The notes under the pieces were generated by a model. That model worked only from the letters and a program-made list of their open reading frames with translations. It did not search any database and had not been told where the DNA came from. From Panopea generosa (taxonomy: Eukaryota; Mollusca; Bivalvia; Adapedonta; Hiatellidae), in NCBI GenBank assembly GCA_029582155.1, contig CM055897.1, positions 14,374,482 to 14,438,481 of the forward strand: DNA of 64,000 bases, in the 5' to 3' direction. Both the position numbers and the translations under genes were made by a program. Below are positions 58,263 to 64,000 of the stretch, in pieces. Position 1 is the first letter of the stretch, and each line of letters starts with the position of its first letter.

Positions 58263-58593
58263 CTGTTTCACCAACATATACTTTAATACTTAAATCTAAG
58301 AAAAGCAGCCAGCTGATTATGATTTTAGACTGGTTGCAGTAAAACTGCATGTTGTTTCATTGATATTGATTATATCAAAAGTAAGTAACCAGTCAAAACT
58401 TAGATATGTTACGTAAGCATTTAAGTGTAATAGAACGAGAAAAATATGTAACCAGTCCAGGATTTGAACCTGGGACCCTTCGCTTACAGGGCGAATGCTC
58501 TACAAACTGAGATAACCAGACCGCTTACAAATATTACTCTTCTAGTAGGTTATGTACACACTGTGACATATAAGTAAAATGTTGGTGAAACAG
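58263..58593. mobile_element. 331-bp TIR element carrying a tRNA-like sequence
   Basis: Perfect 15-bp inverted ends CTGTTTCACCAACAT (58263-58277) and ATGTTGGTGAAACAG (58579-58593), with weaker similarity further in. A tRNA-Thr-like sequence lies inside on the minus strand. No target duplication is obvious. Confidence 0.65.
58450..58521 (-). tRNA. tRNA-Thr(TGT)-like sequence, probably a pseudogene or SINE head
   Basis: 72 nt with a perfect 5-bp T stem (CCAGG/CCTGG around TTCAAAT) and a perfect 5-bp anticodon stem (TTCGC/GCGAA). The loop CCTGTAA gives anticodon TGT but has C at position 33 instead of U. The A-box TATCTCAGTTTGTAGAG and B-box GGTTCAAATCC are good. The acceptor stem has several G-U and one U-U pair. 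Boxes for RNA polymerase III look usable, but charging is doubtful. Confidence 0.5.
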
Positions 58594-61500
58594 AAGCAAA
58601 GAGCTTCCATTTAATTATTTAAAAAAAAAGAATTTGCAACTTTTTGCATTTGTTATTGTTGGTCTAGTGCTTCAGATAATTTTCAGTTCCAACATTTTTA
58701 TATATATTATTTATATTTTATAAATACATTCCTGTCTTGTACAGAAAATTGTAAATATAACAAGACTATTTACAATCACGATAGAGCCTTATCAGACTGC
58801 AAGTAAACTCAAAGGCTAGACAGTTTACATTGTTTGGCTCTCAGTCACTAATTCCTTTTTTTTTATTATTTTATCATTATTCTATTATTAAAAGTAATAG
58901 AATGTAGCTTTAAAACATGGAAGAGTGTTATTGACAATTATGAAGACTTCCTAACATTTTTTTCTCTTGCATGCTTAGATAGATATCCTTTTGGCAATAG
59001 CAGTCAGTGAGTATATATTGGAAACAATGTTTGAAGCCGCATTATACTTCTGAAATACACAATGTTTGATAATAACAAAAATGATTGTTTTTAAATGTGT
59101 TTATTGTTTTACGAAAACCATTCCTATGAACCCATTTAGTGACTGTTTTCAAAAAAGCGAGTAAATAAATAACTGATCGAAATGTGTATTTCTTAGAATA
59201 GCAAAGCAAGTTTTTAACTATTGTTTACATTTTTGACATTCCATGTCGGTTGTTTTCCGACTGTTTATTTGCCAATGTTCGGAAGTACACAAATCTATGT
59301 GCATAAATTACTGTCTGTTGCCATTCCAAACGGACTCATGGTTACCTGTTTATGCAGAATGTATTTATCAGATAGAAATAACCATTGATTGGTAAGCAAA
59401 CACCCGTTTGTAATTATTATCAGCATACTTTCTCAGAGGTCAATTAAACATGTAATCTATGAACTGGAACAGTAAAAAATAAAATTCTGAAATTATAAAC
59501 AAAAATCGGTCGTTTAAGAAAAGTCAGTTTCAAAATTGAAAAGTCCTTTTCACCAGTCTATCTCTCATTGTTTATTTAGATCACAAACTGCGATTTTCAA
59601 CAATTACATGTATCTGTTATATAAAATGTGTTTCATCAACTCTGTGTCTAAGTTCCACATCATCTCATAATCTGAGACTGTAATTAGACTCTTTCATCTT
59701 ATATCAACTCATTAATCAAGATATTACAGATAGCCACAGACTGGAGTCTTTTGTTTTGGAGTAGCTGACCTTGGGGATGGTAGGTCAAGGTAATCATTGT
59801 ACTGATTAACAACAGGTATAATGTAAACCAGGAGATGAAGTGGGGGATACTGATGTTTGCCCATATGTGTCTTACATAGGATTGTCTGAGATGTGTATAA
59901 CTTATATCAGATGTTGAACAGATGTTCTCCAGCGTCCTGTGATTTCACTGTTTTACCTGTTGTATATATATGTTATATTAATGTACATGATTGCAGGGTG
60001 TTTGTTGATCTCTGAGTCAGCATTAATTGTCTGATTCACACAGACTGTGTATGTATAAGTTTATGATTAATTGTAGCACATGTTGCTTTTCTTTATTTTC
60101 TCGCTCATCATAGTTTAATATATTTCTAAGGTGGAAATATTTAGACCCCTTAGGACTTGAGCTTCCTAAGATTTCCTTTGTACTATACTAAAATAGGTAG
60201 CTATTTCAGTGTAAATGATGAAAAATATATGATAAATGTACCCCTTGTCACCCCCACCCCGCTCTGTTGGCATTTCGGAATTACCTCTTGATAGTATTTG
60301 GGGATTCCCATCTGAGGGCATTTGAGTATTCCGGTCTAAAATTTACATACCACACAATGTGACCAATGGAATCACAAAATATCATGTTGCGAATCCCTTA
60401 GAACTTTGAATAATTATGTCCCACATTACATGGTTGTATGGTGATAAATGGTCATAACTGTAAGACTATAGATCTCCACCAGGGCCATAAATATTTTATT
60501 TTGCCATATCATCGGTGTTTGTTGATTACATTGGAGAAGGTATCATTGAATAATTGATACATAAATAAATTAATTACAGTTTGATACATAATGACAATAA
60601 TCTCTAGAGGGACATGCGCCAATGTTCTCAAATTCATACATAGAATCAATTCCAACTGTGTATTTGGGGGGGGGGGGGGGGGGGGGGGTGCACCTGGCAC
60701 GCTCCCCTCTAAAAATATAAAGTATATGAGATTTTTTCACATCATCAAATGTGCACCCACTCCAACGAAAATTCCTAGATTCGCCCAGGATCCTTACACT
60801 TATACGACCATGTGACTGTATGAAAATACTAACCATTTTTACAGGCAATCCAAAGGGGATTAAACAGTTGTTCCCTTGCAAACCTGCTGGTGGGAAAGGT
60901 GCATTTTTTAATATTTGGGAACCCAGGGACAAAGGTCAAGGTCACATTGAACAGATTTTGAGTGTAATATTGGCCTATAAATTTTGCTTGTAGATCTTTA
61001 AAGCTAACCACAGAGTAAGGTTTAATTTACAGAGGCTTTATAGATTTTGAGATTAATATGTTCATTTGACCGGATATTGAAAATCAGTTTCTAGGTGATA
61101 ATGTCCTATGCAAATTTTTGCACCTTGTCTCATTTCTTGATGGGCACATACTGTATTTAATTAGCCTGAGGCACAGCTTGTGTTCAGTATTTTGTCTTGT
61201 TCATGAACTGTAATCATTAAACCAAATTACTTTCTGCCCTTTTGATACCTTTCTTCTATTCTTCTTGTTACTTTGAAACATATTCTAATTTTTTTTTGCA
61301 TACATGAACTAATAAAAGTGTTGGGCCACAGGTTAACATGGGCCCTTTCCAACAGCAAATTATTTTCATTAAACAATGAAGAAAGCAATAAAACATATTC
61401 GTATAGGAAGAAAGAAGAAAATGAAATGGGGGACATTGTTTAAATAAAATAAGGTATCCAAATCTGACCTTAAATTGAGCCCCTCTCCACTGTGAGGTAA

Positions 61501-61670
61501 ATACTAAAACTTATAATTATATTTTTTATCAAAACATTTAGTTCTTTAATATAAGTTTGGACATTTAAATATGACAATATTCTCATCGTCTGATATTATC
61601 ACTTCCATGTAAAAGGTGTTATCACTTAAAGGTGACGTGTAGCATGAAATAGACGAGGTCTACTCATATC
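58594..61670. other. Intronic stretch with a poly-G tract
   Basis: No exon recognised. A G run of about 23 lies at 60665-60688 after TGTGTATTT. CACCCCCACCCCGC lies at 60249. Short frames across these are composition artefacts. Confidence 0.5.
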
Positions 61671-61673
61671 ATT

Positions 61674-61920
61674 AGCAGGACCTGGTTAGTTCAGTCGATA
61701 GCACATCTGACTATCAGTCCAGGGGTCATGAGTTCGAATTCCCGCCTGGCCACAATCTCAGTGATGATTTATATTCGACTTCATGTCTTTATTATATATA
61801 GTCTCTTACCATTAATTCAAGTAGGAAAATTACCAGTAACTTCTGGATATAGGTGTGCTTGAGTATTGGTTAAATTCCAAGATCCCAGAAAAGAGTGGTT
61901 AGATAAACTGCTCTCATGAT
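61674..61920 (+). repeat. tRNA-derived SINE, family A, well preserved
   Basis: The head has CCTGGTTAGTTCAGTCGATA (A-box) and GAGTTCGAATTCCCGCC (B-box). The body has TGATTTATATTCGACTTCAT, TACCATTAATTCAAGTAGGA and CCAGTAACTTCTGGATATAG. The tail AAATTCCAAGATCCCAG is shared with 63900-64000 and, inverted, 22465-22560. Confidence 0.8.
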
Positions 61921-62255
61921 GACGTAAATGATGGTATATATTCGTAAATTATGCTAAATATTCAAACAAGTTTTCTTATCAGTATATCTATGGACAACTC
62001 TCAGCCTAATGTTTACATCTGAATCAGTGGTACCATTTGTTGCAATGTTAATCCAGATCTAACTTCAAGTCACAGCTGCGTGTGTTAGTTATGTACAAAC
62101 CATGTAGACTCAGATTAATCATGTATGATACAGTGCAAAGTTAATATCTCTCATTCAGTAATTTTTGTAAACATCACATGGAAATGAAATAAAAGGATGA
62201 AACAATCTGTTGCAAAACCTCGCAAAATAAGGGCTAATTTTGGACGGGTGGCAGG
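61921..62255. other. Intronic stretch
   Basis: Nothing recognised. Confidence 0.4.
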
Positions 62256-62550
62256 TAGATTGATTGATTGAATATTTATGCCAATGAGGGCAAACAGACG
62301 ATCAGTTAACCTAACAACTGTTTCTTGGTATTCTGGAATTTAAGGTTAGATAGTACTCGAGCAAACCCCATCTTCGCAAGTAACTGATAACTTTCCCACT
62401 TGAAACAGCAGTGAGATGACGAATGATAATGAGACACAATGCCATATATCAATCATCACAGAGACTGTGGCCAGGTGGGGAATCAAACTCACGACCACTG
62501 GATTGAGTCAGATAAGCTACCGACTGCGCTAATCGAGCTCTGCATGGCAG
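62256..62550 (-). repeat. tRNA-derived SINE, family A
   Basis: Minus-strand copy. GAGCTCGATTAGCGCAGTCG is the head with A-box, and CGTGAGTTTGATTCCCCACC the B-box. CAGTTACTTGCGAAGATGGG and TTAACTGATCG lie near the tail. A TGATTGATTGAATATTTATG phrase ends it. The 104-codon plus-strand frame starting here is incidental. Confidence 0.75.
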
Positions 62551-63225
62551 GTAAAATAAGATATTATTTTGCAACGAAAATGATAATATTTACAATGAAA
62601 ATATTCAAAATGTTGCTGATGTACCATTGTAAAAGTAGCGATTGCTTTGGTTTGCTTGGTTTTGATCTTATTTTTGATGATACCGGTATTTTAAGTTATT
62701 TAACGATACTTAACAAACACACTAAATCTATGTGCCTCCGGCGATCCACCTAGCAGTTTTACGTTTAAAACACACCTTATCTAAGCCACTGTCACTGATT
62801 TCTTCCCCACATATTCAGAGATGGAAGACCCGCCATGATGTTGCAGTGGTAGAATAAGTGAGCTTTAAAAGACTCTTATACATGTTTTAACCAAGTGGAA
62901 TATTGACAAACTCTCTGGGGCTAAGGAGAATCCTGATTTTATGTAGCATCGGCAAGATGTCATCAGTTTGGCATTATCGGTGTTTTATTGCCTCCTGAGT
63001 GCCTATATGACAATAAGTAAGACAAAATGTTGCAACTGTATCACAACTTATTTTCAAGGTTACAGTCTAGCAGAATGATTTGAAACAAAAAGCAACAACA
63101 ATTAAAACCATAATATGACATAATTTTATAAGCAAAAATGAAACCATTTATATGATAAGTATATGTATGAAAAAACGATGAAAACTTTCGCATGACATAT
63201 TAATGAAATTGAAACAACAAAAAAT
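62551..63225. other. Intronic AT-rich stretch
   Basis: Nothing recognised. Confidence 0.4.
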
Positions 63226-63705
63226 GATATTCATGAATATCACTGTTCATGAATATCATTGTTCATGAATGACACTGTTCATGAGTATCATTGTTAATGA
63301 GTATCACTGTTCATTAGTATCATTGTTCATGAATATAACTGTTCATGAAAATCACTGTTCATCAATATCACTGTTCATGAAAGTCACTGTTCATCAATAT
63401 CACTGTTCATCAATATCACTATTTATGAATAACACTGTTCATGAATATCACTGTTCATTAATATCACTGTTTGTGAATATCACTGTTGATGAATATATCA
63501 TGAATGTTTGTGAATTGCACTGTTCATGAATAGCATTATTCATGAATATCACTGTTAATGAATATCACTGTTAATGAATACCACTGTTCATGAACATCAC
63601 TATTTGTGAATTTCACTGTACAAGAATAGCACTATTCATGAATATCACTTTTCATGAATATTATTGTTCATGAATATCATTGTTCATGAATATCTTTGTT
63701 TTTGT
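63226..63705. repeat. 16-bp minisatellite, about 29 degenerate copies
   Basis: Unit ATGAATATCACTGTTC with variation at TCA/TTA/TGA and occasional 18-mers. The His/Ser/Met-rich frame at 63269-63529 is a repeat translation. Confidence 0.92.
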
Positions 63706-63714
63706 GCATAAAAA

Positions 63715-64000
63715 TGAAGCTGAGCTGGGTTAGCTACATGCAGTCAGTAGTGCATCCGCCATCTGCATCTGTGATTTGAATACCTTCCTAGCCACTGTGA
63801 GTCTCAATTATGATTGATATACATTAATGCGTCTCAGTATCATGCCTTTCACCACTGATTCAAATGGAAAGTTGTCAGTTACTTGTGGTTACCAGTTTTG
63901 CTCAAGTACTGGTTAACATTCCAGGATCCCAGGAAGGAGTAGTTACTGGTTAACCTTCCAGGATCCCAGGAAAGAGTGGTTACTGGTTAACCTTCCAGGA
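63715..64000 (+). repeat. tRNA-derived SINE, family A, with duplicated tail
   Basis: The head is decayed (GCTGGGTTAGCTACATGCAG, and GATTTGAATACC for the B-box). The body TTCAAATGGAAAGTTGTCAG, then TTACTTGTGGTTACC, matches the 61674 copy. The last ~90 bp repeat CTGGTTAACCTTCCAGGATC, then CCAGGAAAGAGTGGTTA, with a ~38-bp period; the window ends inside the third unit. Confidence 0.75.

Larger units (their letters stand above)
54351..64000 (+). other. Intron 1 of the ryanodine receptor gene (partial)
   Basis: Inferred from the donor at 54351 and absence of exon 2. It carries a hAT-like MITE, a 1.28-kb TIR element with a nested inverted repeat, an ATGCCCCC-ended element, a tRNA-bearing TIR element and several SINEs. 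Long first introns often carry enhancers, but none can be named here. Confidence 0.6.

Noticed and set aside
54351..64000. Search for RyR exon 2
   Set aside because: No stretch encoding a CLAAEGFGNR-like sequence with an acceptor was found in this interval, so exon 2 is taken to be outside the window.

Overview
The window is AT-rich eukaryotic DNA with very low gene density. It most likely comes from a marine invertebrate, and my best guess is a bivalve mollusc. Three things point there: a first exon of a ryanodine receptor of protostome type, a B-box (TRIM-like) gene of the kind greatly expanded in bivalves, and dense tRNA-derived SINEs, a LINE and minisatellites of mollusc style. The species cannot be fixed from sequence alone. 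Bases 25520-26019 are a 500-N scaffold gap.

Two protein-coding loci can be supported. On the minus strand a two-exon B-box/coiled-coil/beta-propeller gene runs from 23208 to 17141. Its splice sites join in phase (donor after 22889, acceptor before 18467), but an in-frame TAA at 17726-17728 cuts the product to about 353 of 548 positions. A diverged second copy of exon 1 with its promoter-side flank lies at 27314-27624; it is either an alternative first exon or the relic of a duplicated gene. On the plus strand 54291-54350 encodes the first 20 residues of a ryanodine receptor, ending in a GTAAGT donor at the intron position used in vertebrate RYR2. The rest of that gene lies beyond the window, so intron 1 is at least 9.6 kb.

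Most of the rest is repetitive. Three large satellite blocks dominate: a 31-bp unit (8745-11372), a 43/44-bp unit (30141-34310) and a ~52-bp unit (41731-49787). Smaller arrays have 29-, 98- and 16-bp units, and there are several microsatellites. Mobile DNA includes a decayed PIF/Harbinger element (7741-8717), a degraded LINE with five 98-bp repeats in its 3' tail (50940-53330), a separate RT scrap (4369-4482), many tRNA-derived SINEs, and at least five further elements with terminal inverted repeats (TIRs).

The most unusual item is a 2.3-kb TIR element (19737-22055) inside the intron of the B-box gene. It has an exact target duplication and TIRs of about 110 bp rich in CAAGATGGCC motifs. It carries a 226-codon intact ORF and a second short ORF, and it may be a small Polinton/Maverick-like derivative. 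Other observations worth checking are a 1.28-kb TIR element with a 5-bp duplication next to the RyR first exon, a tRNA-Thr-like sequence enclosed by inverted repeats, and higher-order periods inside two of the satellites.
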